Positions 42,144 through 51,145 of a DNA stretch of 64,000 nt are shown here, piece after piece. Numbering within the stretch: position 1 is the first letter of the stretch; each line of letters opens with the position of its first letter. The notes under the pieces were generated by a model. It was not told the DNA's origin. It saw only the letters and a list, made by a program, of their open reading frames with translations, and did no database searches. The translations under genes were made by a program, and so were the position numbers. The DNA is from Profundibacter sp033851955 (GTDB lineage Bacteria > Pseudomonadota > Alphaproteobacteria > Rhodobacterales > Rhodobacteraceae). Where the stretch lies: the NCBI GenBank assembly GCA_033851955.1, contig JAWSVK010000001.1, positions 1 through 64,000 of the forward strand, given 5' to 3'.

Positions 42144-42961
42144 TCTGTGACGATACCAGCTTCGATCAACGTGACACGGTCGGGGAACCAGATGTCTTGG
42201 TGTTCGGCCTGAAACATCATTGCGATGAAGGATTCTGACACGCCGCGCGCCCTGAAATAGGCGCGATCTTTTTCCTGCTCATTGGCTGTATCTAGCACCT
42301 GAACGCTACTGGTTTGCAGGTATTGGTGAAAGCCAAGCTGTGCAGACATTGCAAGGTGACGCTGCTTGCCCGCCAAAAAGATCAGCGTGCATGCAGATGC
42401 GCAGCGCTCGGTGACATGGGTGTTCATATTGTTTGAAATCAAGGTATTGGCGATGGCGCGGGCAGCATAAACACGCCCGCCGTCGCTGTTGATGTGCAGG
42501 GTTGTGTAGGTGTTTTCGGGGTTGGCCAATTGCTCCAACAAGGCAGTGTGGGTTCTAAAGTCCACAAAGCCATCAATCATAATACTGTCGCCGCGCACCG
42601 CCAATTTGAGCCGGTGCAGTTCCGGTATCGGGTTGGCCCCTGTGGTGGCCGAAATCAGCGACGTAACATTGAACGCCATCACCAAAGCCGCGGCGATGGA
42701 GGCAGCGTAGCAGCCCCAATATAAGATGATATCGCCGCCGCCAGTCAGATTGCGCTCGCAAGATCGCAGGGTGCCGATGATCTGCCAAGCCAGGATCAGA
42801 GCGGTCATTGTTATCACAGCAATAACACCCGCAACGGGCAGTGTGGCGGGCAGAAACCCCAATGCGAAATGCAGCAAGACGCCAAGCCCGATCAACACAC
42901 CGACCAGGGACTGACGGGGGGGCAACAGGCCGCGCCAATGGTTGCGTACAAAGTGGTGCAT
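42140..42961 (-). CDS. Membrane protein with ClpP-like serine protease domain
   Basis: This 273-residue protein has two or three N-terminal membrane segments (residues about 18-60 and 85-105) followed by a soluble domain with the ClpP/crotonase-type pattern seen in the periplasmic COG3904 family: HINSDGGRVYAARAIANTLI (oxyanion turn, 156-175), SACTLIFLAG with a candidate nucleophile Ser189, and GFHQY with His212. The chain topology would place the protease domain in the periplasm. Neither substrate nor partner is known. It overlaps the end of the ABC permease gene by four bases, tail to tail. Confidence 0.8.
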   Translation of the reverse strand: MHHFVRNHWRGLLPPRQSLVGVLIGLGVLLHFALGFLPATLPVAGVIAVITMTALILAWQIIGTLRSCERNLTGGGDIILYWGCYAASIAAALVMAFNVTSLISATTGANPIPELHRLKLAVRGDSIMIDGFVDFRTHTALLEQLANPENTYTTLHINSDGGRVYAARAIANTLISNNMNTHVTERCASACTLIFLAGKQRHLAMSAQLGFHQYLQTSSVQVLDTANEQEKDRAYFRARGVSESFIAMMFQAEHQDIWFPDRVTLIEAGIVTD

Positions 42962-42992
42962 GAAACCAGCTTAGCTGATGAATCGCTTCATG

Positions 42993-43175
42993 TCAGCGGG
43001 GGATCTTGTTGCGACGCGGCAGCTCCATCTGCATCCAGTCCGGCACCCCGATCCAGCGCTCAACGGCGAACAGGATCAGGCAAATCACGATGATACCGAT
43101 CACCAGTTTTACCTTGGTGTCGCTTGGCGGTTTTCGCGCCCATTTGGACATGCGTAACAGGTGGCGGAGGTTCAT
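42993..43175 (-). CDS. Small single-pass membrane protein
   Basis: The protein of 60 residues (or 52 from the inner ATG at 43151, MSKWARKPPSDTKVKLV) has a basic N-terminus, one hydrophobic helix (VIGIIVICLILFAVERWIG) and a short tail (PDWMQMELPRRNKIPR). The pattern is familiar to me from Rhodobacterales genomes but without a function. No strong ribosome site marks either start. It precedes the ClpP-like membrane protein gene by 31 bases on the same strand, so the two may be linked. Confidence 0.6.
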   Translation of the reverse strand: MNLRHLLRMSKWARKPPSDTKVKLVIGIIVICLILFAVERWIGVPDWMQMELPRRNKIPR

Positions 43176-43316
43176 GTCAGATGGCTTTGCTGGCTTATTG
43201 CAGGGTCAAAATAATGTTATGCCTAAAACCAATAAGGGGCCACTCTTTTAGTCAAAAGGAGTTGAGTTAAACTATTATCAACGCATGTTAGTGAACAGTT
43301 TGTGACGTCTGAGCTA

Positions 43317-44288
43317 TCAGAACCGCCAACCCAGCGAAATTTCAAATTCTCCTTGTCCGCTGCTTTGAAAGTTTTCATCTGTATAGGTTGTGTTTAAATA
43401 CCCACCGTTCAGGAATGTGTATTCTGCGCCTACGCTAAAGATATCACTTTTGCTTTGGCCGGTGTCATCCACGTGAAAGATTGATGCCGAAACCGAAAAG
43501 TTGTCAGAAACATTGTAGTCAGCATATAGGTTTGCAGTTGTGAAGTTCCTATATTTAGAATCTACCCGATAGATCATCACCCCCACACGGGTTTTCTCTG
43601 AGCTGGTTTCAATGCCGAGAGAGTAGGTGTTAACAGTTGAACGCTTGCCAGACACTTTTTCAAAGCCGCCAAAAACCTTTGTTTGCTGAAGATTTGAAAA
43701 CCCGCCCAGCTGGTGCTGAAACGCAATTGAATATATGTTGTAGTGGCCACGAGCAAAATTCAAACTATGATAAGATGCACCAACTTTTGTATTTCCAAAT
43801 ACATCGTCATATCGCAGGCCATAAAAATCGTGTGTCACCTGTGTGTATTGATGAGAATTTGCAGCCAGTGATGGCACAATACTTAAGTATTCTAATAAAA
43901 ATTCCATTCTTGATGCATGCGCCATTGTATCTGTCGCAAGGTAGCCGTAGTTCAAAACTGGGCGCGGCACCCCGACTGAAAGCAATCCGTTGTCACCTAA
44001 GGCAAATGTAACGGCTGGATAAAGAGTTGTTGCATCAACGCCAGAAAAACCGTCGGCTCGATTAGCATCGATGCCCAATGAGAATCCAACACCAATTCCG
44101 TTGTCACGCGTTGGAGACAGGCCAAAATTTAGGCTACCTCTGCCAAGGTTTTTAATGAGCCCAATATCATGATGACTTGTAACTTCAATGTAGCCATCTA
44201 AGTACATGTTTTCCGGCAATGATTGCGCTGTGGCGCTGACTACTGAAAAAGTACTGGCAGTTGCCATTACGCTAAGAAAACTTTTCAT
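43317..44288 (-). CDS. Outer membrane beta-barrel protein
   Basis: From ATG 44288 (MKSFLSVMATASTFSVVSATAQ, a signal peptide) this 323-residue protein consists of alternating strands typical of an outer membrane barrel (GVGFSLGIDANRADGF, FSVGAEYTFLNGGYLNTTYT) and ends in aromatic Phe (EISLGWRF), the usual signal for barrel assembly. I cannot assign a porin family. The gene is AT-richer than its neighbours and stands alone, which could mean relatively recent acquisition. GGAG lies upstream of the chosen start. Confidence 0.7.
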   Translation of the reverse strand: MKSFLSVMATASTFSVVSATAQSLPENMYLDGYIEVTSHHDIGLIKNLGRGSLNFGLSPTRDNGIGVGFSLGIDANRADGFSGVDATTLYPAVTFALGDNGLLSVGVPRPVLNYGYLATDTMAHASRMEFLLEYLSIVPSLAANSHQYTQVTHDFYGLRYDDVFGNTKVGASYHSLNFARGHYNIYSIAFQHQLGGFSNLQQTKVFGGFEKVSGKRSTVNTYSLGIETSSEKTRVGVMIYRVDSKYRNFTTANLYADYNVSDNFSVSASIFHVDDTGQSKSDIFSVGAEYTFLNGGYLNTTYTDENFQSSGQGEFEISLGWRF

Positions 44289-44446
44289 ACCATTGCTCCG
44301 TTGAACTAATTTTTCATGTTCTACGAAAAAATTATGGCGTAAATTAGTTGACCGTAACAAAGCGCCCACGCTTGCCTAAACCTGTGCCCAATGGGCAACT
44401 GGTTTCGATCATAATGCCGCATTTAGAAACAGGAATGGGTGTTGTC

Positions 44447-44983
44447 TTAGGTGAAACGCACCTTGCCGATATAGGGCAGGTTGCGGTTGCGTTGGGCAAA
44501 GTCGATGCCATAGCCAACGACAAATTCATCCGGAATTTCAAAACCGATCCAGTCGGCGGTGATGTCGACTTCACGGCGCGATTGTTTGTTCAACAGCGCA
44601 ATGGTTTTCATCCGCGCCGGTTTGCGGGCCTTTAACATGCCAACCACGTGTTTCAGGGTGAAACCCGTGTCGACGATATCTTCAACCAACAACACATCGC
44701 GCCCGCCGATTTTGCCGCGTAAATCCTTCATGATTTTGACTTCGCGGCTGGATTCGGTGCTGTCGCCATAAGATGTCGCCTCTAGGAAATCGACCTCGAT
44801 CGGCAGATCCAATTCGCGGACCAAATCGGCGATAAACACGAATGATCCGCGCAGCAGGCCGACGACAACCAATTTGTCGGTGCCCTCAAATGTGTCGCGG
44901 ATTTCACGGGCGAGGTGTTCAATACGGGCTGCAATGGATTTGGCGGAAATCATTTCATCTATGACATAGGGTCGCGTTGGCAT
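44447..44983 (-). CDS. hpt: Hypoxanthine phosphoribosyltransferase
   Basis: The 178-residue enzyme has the type I phosphoribosyltransferase PRPP motif VLLVEDIVDTGFTLKHVV near residue 100, and the flanking KLVVVGLLRGSFVFIADLVRELD and LPIEVDFLEATSYGDST (flexible loop). It salvages hypoxanthine and guanine to nucleotides. Length matches the family. It faces away from the Coq10/RatA-type gene, starting about 70 bases from it. Confidence 0.95.
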   Translation of the reverse strand: MPTRPYVIDEMISAKSIAARIEHLAREIRDTFEGTDKLVVVGLLRGSFVFIADLVRELDLPIEVDFLEATSYGDSTESSREVKIMKDLRGKIGGRDVLLVEDIVDTGFTLKHVVGMLKARKPARMKTIALLNKQSRREVDITADWIGFEIPDEFVVGYGIDFAQRNRNLPYIGKVRFT

Positions 44984-45051
44984 GAGGGATCCCTTGAATT
45001 AATCTGTTGAATATACTTAATGCACAATTGCGCCATAAGGGAACAGAATAA

Positions 45052-45498
45052 ATGCCAACCCAGTCAGAAACCAAAGTGCTGCCTTATACGGCCACGCAAA
45101 TGTATGCACTGGCGAGTGACGTGATGGCATATCCCAAATTTCTGCCATGGATTTCAGCGGCGCGGATTTTATCGCGCAAAGAAATGTCGGATCATCAGCT
45201 GATCGAGGCCGATTTGGTGATTTCGTTCAAAGTGTTCCGCGAGCGGTTTGGCAGTTCGGTCAAATTGACGCCTGAGGCCAAAACCATCGAAATGACAAAT
45301 CTGGACGGCCCGTTCAAGTTTTTGAAATCCAGCTGGGGTTTTGTCGATCTGGAAGGCGGCCAATGCGAAGTCAGGTTTTTCGTCGATTTTGAGTTTAAAA
45401 ACGCCATCCTGCAAAAGCTGATTGGCGTGGTTTTTGGTGAAGCCGTGCGCCGCACAATGCGGGCCTTTGAAGACCGCGCAAAGGTGCTTTATGGCTAA
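45052..45498 (+). CDS. Coq10/RatA-type START-domain protein
   Basis: This 148-residue protein is a small START-like lipid-binding domain: KVLPYTATQMYALASDVMAYPKFLPW at the start, the strand VDFEFKNAILQKLIGVVFGEA at the end. It corresponds to bacterial RatA (described as a ribosome-association toxin) and mitochondrial Coq10 (ubiquinone binding). In alphaproteobacteria the ubiquinone-chaperone role is the more probable one. It stands alone and converges on the ammonium transporter gene, seven bases away. Confidence 0.9.
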   Translation: MPTQSETKVLPYTATQMYALASDVMAYPKFLPWISAARILSRKEMSDHQLIEADLVISFKVFRERFGSSVKLTPEAKTIEMTNLDGPFKFLKSSWGFVDLEGGQCEVRFFVDFEFKNAILQKLIGVVFGEAVRRTMRAFEDRAKVLYG

Positions 45499-45504
45499 GG
45501 CGTC

Positions 45505-46695
45505 CTATGAGGCGTGATCATAGGCCCGCTCGCCGTGGGCTTCTATATCAAGACCGTTGGCTTCGACTTCGGCTGAGACCCGCATCGGGGTGATCACGCC
45601 TACGATTTTGATCAATACAAAGGTCACAATCAGGGTAAAGACGCCGACAATCACCAGACCACCCACTTGGGCCGCCCATGTTCCAGCACCAAATACCGCG
45701 ATCATTATGATACCAAAGATGCCGCCAACCCCGTGCACCGCAAACACATCCAACGTGTCGTCAATGCCAGCCTTGTTGCGGACCAGATTGACGAACTCCT
45801 GACACAGAATGCCCGCGATTGCGCCGATCAGCATTGCTTCAACGGGGCCGACGAACCCAGAGGCCGGTGTGATCGAGGCCAGACCCGCGATGGTGCCTGT
45901 GACGATGCCGACCAACGAAGCGCGGCCGTATTTGAGCTTTTCCCAAAGCGCCCATGTCAATGATGCAGCGGCGGCAGAAATATGGGTCACGGTGATGGCC
46001 ATGGCAGCCCCACCGTCGGCGGCCAATTGCGAACCACCGTTAAAGCCGAACCAGCCGACCCAAAGCATTGCGGCACCAATCATCACCATGCCCGGATTGT
46101 GGGGTGGTGTGGTGCGATGTTTGCGTGGCCCTAGGAAATACGCGATCACCAAGGCCGCGATCCCTGCGGTCTCGTGCACCACAATGCCACCAGCAAAATC
46201 TTTGACACCGGTTTCGCCGAATATGCCGCCATCGGCCAAGAAACCGCCGCCCCAAATCCAGTGGGCAACAGGGGCGTAACACAGCAGCATCCAGAGGCCC
46301 GAGAAAACCAGCACGAAACCATAGCCAATGCGCTCAACATAGGCGCCAACGATCAGTGCTGGTGTGATGATAGCAAAGGTCATTTGAAACGCGAAAAATG
46401 CGATTTCTGGTAGGTTGGACGCGATGTTGGAGGTGGTGTCTGCGGTGATACCGATCATGGCAAACTTGCCAAACCCGCCCCAATAACCTGACGTGCCGTC
46501 GCCAAAGGCGATGGAATAGCCAAACAGCATCCAAAGAACGCTCATGAGGGCCGCAATCGAGAAGCACTGCATAAAGACGCTTAAAACATTGCGCGCCCGC
46601 ACCAGCCCGCCGTAAAACAATGCCAAACCCGGCAGTGTCATAAACAGCACCAAAGCTGTTGCTGTCATAATCCATGCGGTGTCTGCTGCGTTCAT
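45505..46695 (-). CDS. amtB: Ammonium transporter (Amt family)
   Basis: This 396-residue membrane protein has about eleven transmembrane helices and the family landmarks GLALFYGGLVRARNVLS, the ammonium pore region FAGGIVVHETAGIAALV with one of the twin histidines, and the second pore histidine in VFAVHGVGGIFG. No signal peptide is present. The usual partner glnK is not next to it: the upstream 145 bases hold no gene. Its occurrence near the ntr genes fits nitrogen control, but no NtrC site is evident. Confidence 0.93.
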   Translation of the reverse strand: MNAADTAWIMTATALVLFMTLPGLALFYGGLVRARNVLSVFMQCFSIAALMSVLWMLFGYSIAFGDGTSGYWGGFGKFAMIGITADTTSNIASNLPEIAFFAFQMTFAIITPALIVGAYVERIGYGFVLVFSGLWMLLCYAPVAHWIWGGGFLADGGIFGETGVKDFAGGIVVHETAGIAALVIAYFLGPRKHRTTPPHNPGMVMIGAAMLWVGWFGFNGGSQLAADGGAAMAITVTHISAAAASLTWALWEKLKYGRASLVGIVTGTIAGLASITPASGFVGPVEAMLIGAIAGILCQEFVNLVRNKAGIDDTLDVFAVHGVGGIFGIIMIAVFGAGTWAAQVGGLVIVGVFTLIVTFVLIKIVGVITPMRVSAEVEANGLDIEAHGERAYDHAS

Positions 46696-46840
46696 ATCGT
46701 GGTCCCCCTAAAAATGTTGCCTTGCGATTTGCGGCAATCGGATCGTTATAGGAAGGGTAAAAAGCTTTTGGTTGAAATGATTTGTCTGACGCTTAGGCTT
46801 TAGGCGATTTTAGAGGCACTATGCTTGTTTTTTGAGCACT

Positions 46841-47311
46841 TTATGAATGAGAGGCATGGATCAGCGCCAAAGCGTGATCTCGGGCTGCCAAACGTACTTT
46901 GTCGCGGCCCAAGGCACCAAACTCTATGGTTTCGACCTTTGTATCATAACCTGACTTGGCCAGACCAAAACACACACGCCCTTCGGGTTTTGGCCCGTCA
47001 CTGCCGGGTCCGGCGATGCCTGTGATGGATATTGCAACACTGGCAGTCGAATGTGTCAGCGCGCCCTCAGCCATTTCTTTGGCGGTCTCAACAGACACCG
47101 CGCCATGGTCGGAAAGTGTTTTGGCAGACACGCCCAGCATGGCGATTTTGGCGTCATTCGAATAGGTCACAAAGCCACAGGTGAACACATCCGATGATCC
47201 GGCAACATCCGTCAAGGCGACGGCAACCATGCCACCTGTACAGCTTTCGGCCGTTGCGATCGTAGTGCCATTGGCGCGGCAGCTGGCCAGAGCCTCAGAC
47301 GCCTTGTTCAT
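46841..47311 (-). CDS. pncC: CinA C-terminal domain protein, nicotinamide-nucleotide amidase
   Basis: The 156-residue protein consists only of the CinA C-terminal domain: TIATAESCTGGMVAVALTDVAGSSDVFTCGFVTYSNDAK, then VAISITGIAGPGSDGPKPEGRVCFG. Stand-alone forms (PncC) deamidate nicotinamide mononucleotide in pyridine nucleotide recycling. It overlaps pgpA by four bases (ATGA) and is the last gene of the ispDF-pgpA operon. Confidence 0.92.
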   Translation of the reverse strand: MNKASEALASCRANGTTIATAESCTGGMVAVALTDVAGSSDVFTCGFVTYSNDAKIAMLGVSAKTLSDHGAVSVETAKEMAEGALTHSTASVAISITGIAGPGSDGPKPEGRVCFGLAKSGYDTKVETIEFGALGRDKVRLAARDHALALIHASHS

Positions 47312-47802
47312 CGGATGAACACCTCATGAGCAATAACCGCGAAAAAGATCACAACGATGGCCGCCATGATGCCTGCGATTACATCGTCAAACATCACTCC
47401 AAAGGCTGTGGTTTTGCGGTCCGCCCAGCCCACCGGTCCGGGTTTCCATATGTCAAACAGTCGGAACAATAAGAACGCTGCGATCCAGCCGGGGTAGGGG
47501 AACAACCATGGATCTTTGTCCATATACCATAACCCCCCCGACAATGGCAGCAGCGCAATCCATTGGCCGGCGACTTCGTCGATCACGATCTCGCTTGGGT
47601 CATGGTTCACTTTGCCTCGGGTCTCGGCAATGGTGGCCCACCAACCAATGAAGAACACCGCGACGCAGGCGACCAGTAGCACCGGAAATCCGCCAGCTAC
47701 ATGAATCAAATAACCAACCGGAATGGCGGCGGCCGAGCCCCAAGTGCCAGGGGCTGGACGCAGCAAACCAACGTAGAAAAATGTGGCGATCAATTTGCTC
47801 AT
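47308..47802 (-). CDS. pgpA: Phosphatidylglycerophosphatase A
   Basis: This 164-residue membrane protein has four hydrophobic segments and the PgpA motifs FYVGLLRPAPGTWGSAAAIP near residue 10, DPSEIVIDEVAGQWIALLPL in the middle and LFRLFDIWKPGPVGWADRKTTAFGVMFDDVIAGI. It removes the phosphate from phosphatidylglycerol phosphate at the inner membrane. It overlaps ispDF upstream and pncC downstream by four bases each, so the three are translated together. Confidence 0.95.
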   Translation of the reverse strand: MSKLIATFFYVGLLRPAPGTWGSAAAIPVGYLIHVAGGFPVLLVACVAVFFIGWWATIAETRGKVNHDPSEIVIDEVAGQWIALLPLSGGLWYMDKDPWLFPYPGWIAAFLLFRLFDIWKPGPVGWADRKTTAFGVMFDDVIAGIMAAIVVIFFAVIAHEVFIR

Positions 47803-48929
47803 GATTTCACCAATGTGACAGTTGCAATGGAAGCGATACCTTCGCTGCGTCCGGTAAAGCCCAGACGTTCAGACGTGGTGGCCTTGACGCTGACCCGCGC
47901 CATATCCATGCCCATAATGCGTGCCATTTCGCGGCGCATATCAACGGCATGCGGCCCGATTTTCGGCATTTCACAGACCAGCGTGCAATCAGCATTGGAA
48001 ATTGTGAAACCATGATCCACAGCCAACTTCACGGCATGTTCTAAAAAAATATGCGAAGCAGCCCCTTTCCATTGTGGATCTGACGGTGGAAAATGCTGCC
48101 CTATGTCGCCCATCGCCAGAGCACCATAGATCGCATCCGTTACAGCATGCATGCCAACATCCGCATCTGAATGGCCGTCCAAACCATGGCTATGCGGCAC
48201 CGAGACACCGCACAGCACCACGTGGTCACCCTCGCAAAAACGGTGAACGTCATATCCGTTGCCCAGCCGAATATCCATATTTTGCTCCAATAGCTTGCTT
48301 GCACGGTCGAAATCTTCTGGTGCCGTGATTTTGATGTTGGCCTCATCGCCCGCTATAATCGCCACATCCATACCATGTGCCAAAGCAATTTCGACGTCAT
48401 CCGCAGCGCCGCCGCTATGGGCGTCATGGGCTGCCAAAATGTCAGAGCGGCGAAACCCTTGCGGTGTTTGGGCACGAAACAGGTTTTCGCGCGGGTGTGG
48501 GGCTGTGACTTGACCGCTGGTGCCGTGCCATAGGGCGTCCGTGACGGGCAGGGCGGGGGCGGCGCCCGCCTGGGTGGCCAGCGCTGCGATCACATCAGAT
48601 ATGAGGCGAGCCGACACCAAGGGCCGCGCGCCATCGTGGATCAACACATTGTCAGTGGTGGTGACGCTAAGACCTGCCAAAACCGAAGCATCGCGTGTGT
48701 CGCCGCCATGCACCAAAATGACCGCCCCCAAATCTATTTGGGTCAGCAGATCAGCATCAGCAGGGTTGACCACCAAGATAACCTGATCAATTTCGTTGTG
48801 GATTGCAAAGGTCGAAACCGTGCGCTCCAAAATACTGACCCCGCTAAGAGGCTGAAACTGTTTGGGGACTTCCCCACCAGCCCGTAGGCCACGCCCCGCG
48901 GCGACTATGATTGCAGCTGTTGTTGTCAT
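47799..48929 (-). CDS. ispDF: Bifunctional IspD/IspF enzyme
   Basis: This 376-residue fusion carries two steps of the MEP isoprenoid pathway. Residues 1 to about 218 are the cytidylyltransferase IspD (AAGRGLRAGGEVPKQFQPL, VLIHDGARPLVSARLISD). Residues about 219-376 are IspF (IRLGNGYDVHRFCEGDHVVLCG, HSDADVGMHAVTDAIYGAL, IFLEHAV, and a closing KATTSERLGFTGRSEGIASIA). The fused arrangement is standard in alphaproteobacteria. It begins the operon with pgpA and pncC and is divergent from dusB. Confidence 0.96.
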   Translation of the reverse strand: MTTTAAIIVAAGRGLRAGGEVPKQFQPLSGVSILERTVSTFAIHNEIDQVILVVNPADADLLTQIDLGAVILVHGGDTRDASVLAGLSVTTTDNVLIHDGARPLVSARLISDVIAALATQAGAAPALPVTDALWHGTSGQVTAPHPRENLFRAQTPQGFRRSDILAAHDAHSGGAADDVEIALAHGMDVAIIAGDEANIKITAPEDFDRASKLLEQNMDIRLGNGYDVHRFCEGDHVVLCGVSVPHSHGLDGHSDADVGMHAVTDAIYGALAMGDIGQHFPPSDPQWKGAASHIFLEHAVKLAVDHGFTISNADCTLVCEMPKIGPHAVDMRREMARIMGMDMARVSVKATTSERLGFTGRSEGIASIATVTLVKS

Positions 48930-48972
48930 GGGAACGGTTTAGGTTTTTGCATGGCTGCTGGCAAGGTGGGAC

Positions 48973-49016
48973 AAAAATTGTTGAACAATTTTTCGCAAAA
49001 TCTTTGAAAGATTTTG
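48973..49016. repeat. Two tandem perfect palindromes between ispDF and dusB
   Basis: The first, 48973-48993, has 10-base arms (AAAAATTGTT and AACAATTTTT) around a single G. The second, 48996-49016, has 10-base arms (CAAAATCTTT and AAAGATTTTG), also around a single G. They are separated by two bases (CG) and share the pattern AAAAT-N-TT(T)GAA...ATTTT. They lie between the starts of two divergent operons, 43 bases from ispDF and 81 from dusB. Confidence 0.75.
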
Positions 49017-49097
49017 GCGCCGTACCATGAGGCTCATGCCGATTGCCTTTTGTAGAAGCGCGCGTTAATTAGGGGTTGATGCACAAGGATTAAGCGT

Positions 49098-50078
49098 TTG
49101 ACTATAAATTTGGCAAGTACCCAGCTTGAACACGCGGTTTTTCTGGCCCCTTTGGCCGGAATCACCGATTTGCCGTTTCGTAAGATGGTTTCACGCTTTG
49201 GTGCGGGACTTGTGGTCAGCGAAATGGTCGCAAGCCATGATATACTCGAAGGCAAACCAGGAGTGCGGGAACGTGCTGAACTTGGGTTGAGCGAAGCCAA
49301 TACCGCCGTCCAATTGGCCGGTCGAGAGCCAATCCCGATGGCCGAGGCCGCCCGCATGGTGGCGGGCAACGGTGCGCGGATCATTGATATAAACATGGGG
49401 TGCCCCGCCAAAAAGGTGGTGAGCGGTTATTCTGGATCGGCTTTGATGCGCGATCTGGACCATGCCTTGCATCTGATCGAGGCCGTTGTCGATGCCGTGG
49501 ATGTTCCAGTCACGCTAAAGACCCGTTTGGGGTGGGACGACAACAGTCTAAATGCCCCTGAACTGGCACGACGGGCAGAAGCTGCAGGCATTCAGATGAT
49601 CACGATACATGGGCGCACGCGGTGTCAGTTTTACAAGGGCAGTGCCGATTGGGCGGCGATTTCCGCCGTTAAATCTGCCGTCGATATCCCTGTGATCGCC
49701 AATGGTGACATCATTGATGCGGCCACGGCACGCAGCGCATTGGCCTCATCAGGGGCGGACGGTGTGATGATTGGGCGCGGTGCACAGGGAGCGCCTTGGA
49801 AATTGGCGCAGGTTGCCGCCAGCCTTTATGGTACGGCGGCCCCCAACATTCCTGTGGATGGGGCTTTGCTTGATCTGGTCGGCGCTCATTACGAGGATAT
49901 GCTGGCCTTTTACGGCACCAAGCTTGGCAACCGTATGGCCCGCAAACATCTGGGTTGGTATATGGATGGGGTCGGATGCCTGCCTGAATTGCGCAAAGCC
50001 GTGCTGACAGAGCGTGACACAGCCAGAGTACTGGCCCTCTTGCCTGACGCCCTGATGATACAAAAGGTGGCGGCATGA
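49098..50078 (+). CDS. dusB: tRNA-dihydrouridine synthase DusB
   Basis: This 326-residue flavoenzyme (long named NifR3 in these bacteria) reduces uridines in the tRNA D-arm. It begins at TTG 49098 and has FLAPLAGITDLPFRKMV, the catalytic Cys in NMGCPAKKVVSGYSGSALM, TVHGRTR-like TIHGRTRCQFYKGSADW, and VIANGDI plus GVMIGRGAQGAPW for FMN phosphate. AAGGATTA lies upstream of the TTG. It is the first gene of the classical nifR3-ntrBC operon, overlapping ntrB by four bases. Confidence 0.95.
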   Translation: MTINLASTQLEHAVFLAPLAGITDLPFRKMVSRFGAGLVVSEMVASHDILEGKPGVRERAELGLSEANTAVQLAGREPIPMAEAARMVAGNGARIIDINMGCPAKKVVSGYSGSALMRDLDHALHLIEAVVDAVDVPVTLKTRLGWDDNSLNAPELARRAEAAGIQMITIHGRTRCQFYKGSADWAAISAVKSAVDIPVIANGDIIDAATARSALASSGADGVMIGRGAQGAPWKLAQVAASLYGTAAPNIPVDGALLDLVGAHYEDMLAFYGTKLGNRMARKHLGWYMDGVGCLPELRKAVLTERDTARVLALLPDALMIQKVAA

Positions 50079-51145
50079 ATTTTGAACAGCTTTGGAATGC
50101 ACTGCCATCTCCGGCCTTTTTGATCAACGAGGTCAACGAAATTACAGCCGCCAATCACGCGGCCGAGGGTTTTTTGAACGTCTCCGCCAAATCATTGCTC
50201 GGCCATCGCTGCATTGAAAAAGTCAGCGTCGCCGCCCCGTTGGAGCCGTCGTTCCAACGGGTGCGCAACAGCCACAGCCCTGTGTTCATCAATGATGTCG
50301 AAGTTGGGCGCGACCTGACCCAATGCGGTCTGCAAATCGCACCGGTATCAAATGAAGATTCGCATGTGTTGCTGCTCATCAACCCGAGTATGGGTGCTGC
50401 GGGGGCCAGTCACAAACCACCTTCGGAAACGGCGGCCAAATCAGCCATTGGCATGGCCGAAATGCTGGCCCATGAGGTGAAAAATCCACTGGCGGGAATC
50501 ACCGGAGCGGCACAGCTTTTGGCGATGAACCTTTCGCCGGAAGACCTTGAAATGACAGACCTAATCGTGTCCGAGTCAAAGCGAATTGTTGCTCTACTGG
50601 ATCAGGTCGAGCAGTTTGGCAATCTAAGCCCAGCCAATCGAGTGGCCGTCAATATCTATGATGTAATCGACCGCGCTCAAAAATCGGCCCAAGTTGGATT
50701 TGCCGCGCATATGCGCTTTGTTCAGGAGTATGACCCGTCTTTGCCTGAAACTTGGGGGGATGCAGATCAATTGATTCAGGTGATGGCAAACCTTTTGAAA
50801 AACGCCAGCCAAGCGGCGCAGAATACGGGAGGCGAAATCAAAATTCGCACCTCATTTGACAACGGTTTGCGGCGTCGACGGGCGGATGGCACGGATGCAC
50901 CTTTGCCCATTCGGATCGAGATCATCGACAACGGGCCGGGCTTGCCGCATGACATTATCGATGATGTGTTCGATCCGTTTGTGTCGGGGCGTGAAAATGG
51001 CACCGGTCTTGGGTTGGCCTTGGTTTCCAAAATCATCTCCGAGCATGAAGGCTTGATCTCGGTTGACTCAAAACCCGGGCGCACGATCTTTCGGATATCC
51101 CTGCCAACGGCCCCCAAACCCACCACAAAAAATGGAGCGAAATAA
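50075..51145 (+). CDS. ntrB: Nitrogen regulation sensor histidine kinase NtrB
   Basis: The 356-residue cytoplasmic kinase has a PAS-like N-terminus (residues 1-105), the H-box AHEVKNPLAGITGAAQLL with His133, and the ATPase boxes VMANLLKNASQAAQ (N), DNGPGLP (G1) and GTGLGLALVSKI (G2). NtrB phosphorylates NtrC when PII signals nitrogen shortage and otherwise dephosphorylates it. No membrane segment is found. ntrC starts directly after its stop codon. Confidence 0.95.
   Translation: MNFEQLWNALPSPAFLINEVNEITAANHAAEGFLNVSAKSLLGHRCIEKVSVAAPLEPSFQRVRNSHSPVFINDVEVGRDLTQCGLQIAPVSNEDSHVLLLINPSMGAAGASHKPPSETAAKSAIGMAEMLAHEVKNPLAGITGAAQLLAMNLSPEDLEMTDLIVSESKRIVALLDQVEQFGNLSPANRVAVNIYDVIDRAQKSAQVGFAAHMRFVQEYDPSLPETWGDADQLIQVMANLLKNASQAAQNTGGEIKIRTSFDNGLRRRRADGTDAPLPIRIEIIDNGPGLPHDIIDDVFDPFVSGRENGTGLGLALVSKIISEHEGLISVDSKPGRTIFRISLPTAPKPTTKNGAK

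Noticed and set aside
46700..46840. glnK or small RNA upstream of amtB
   Set aside because: No frame with PII sequence and no stable RNA fold was seen in the 145 bases.
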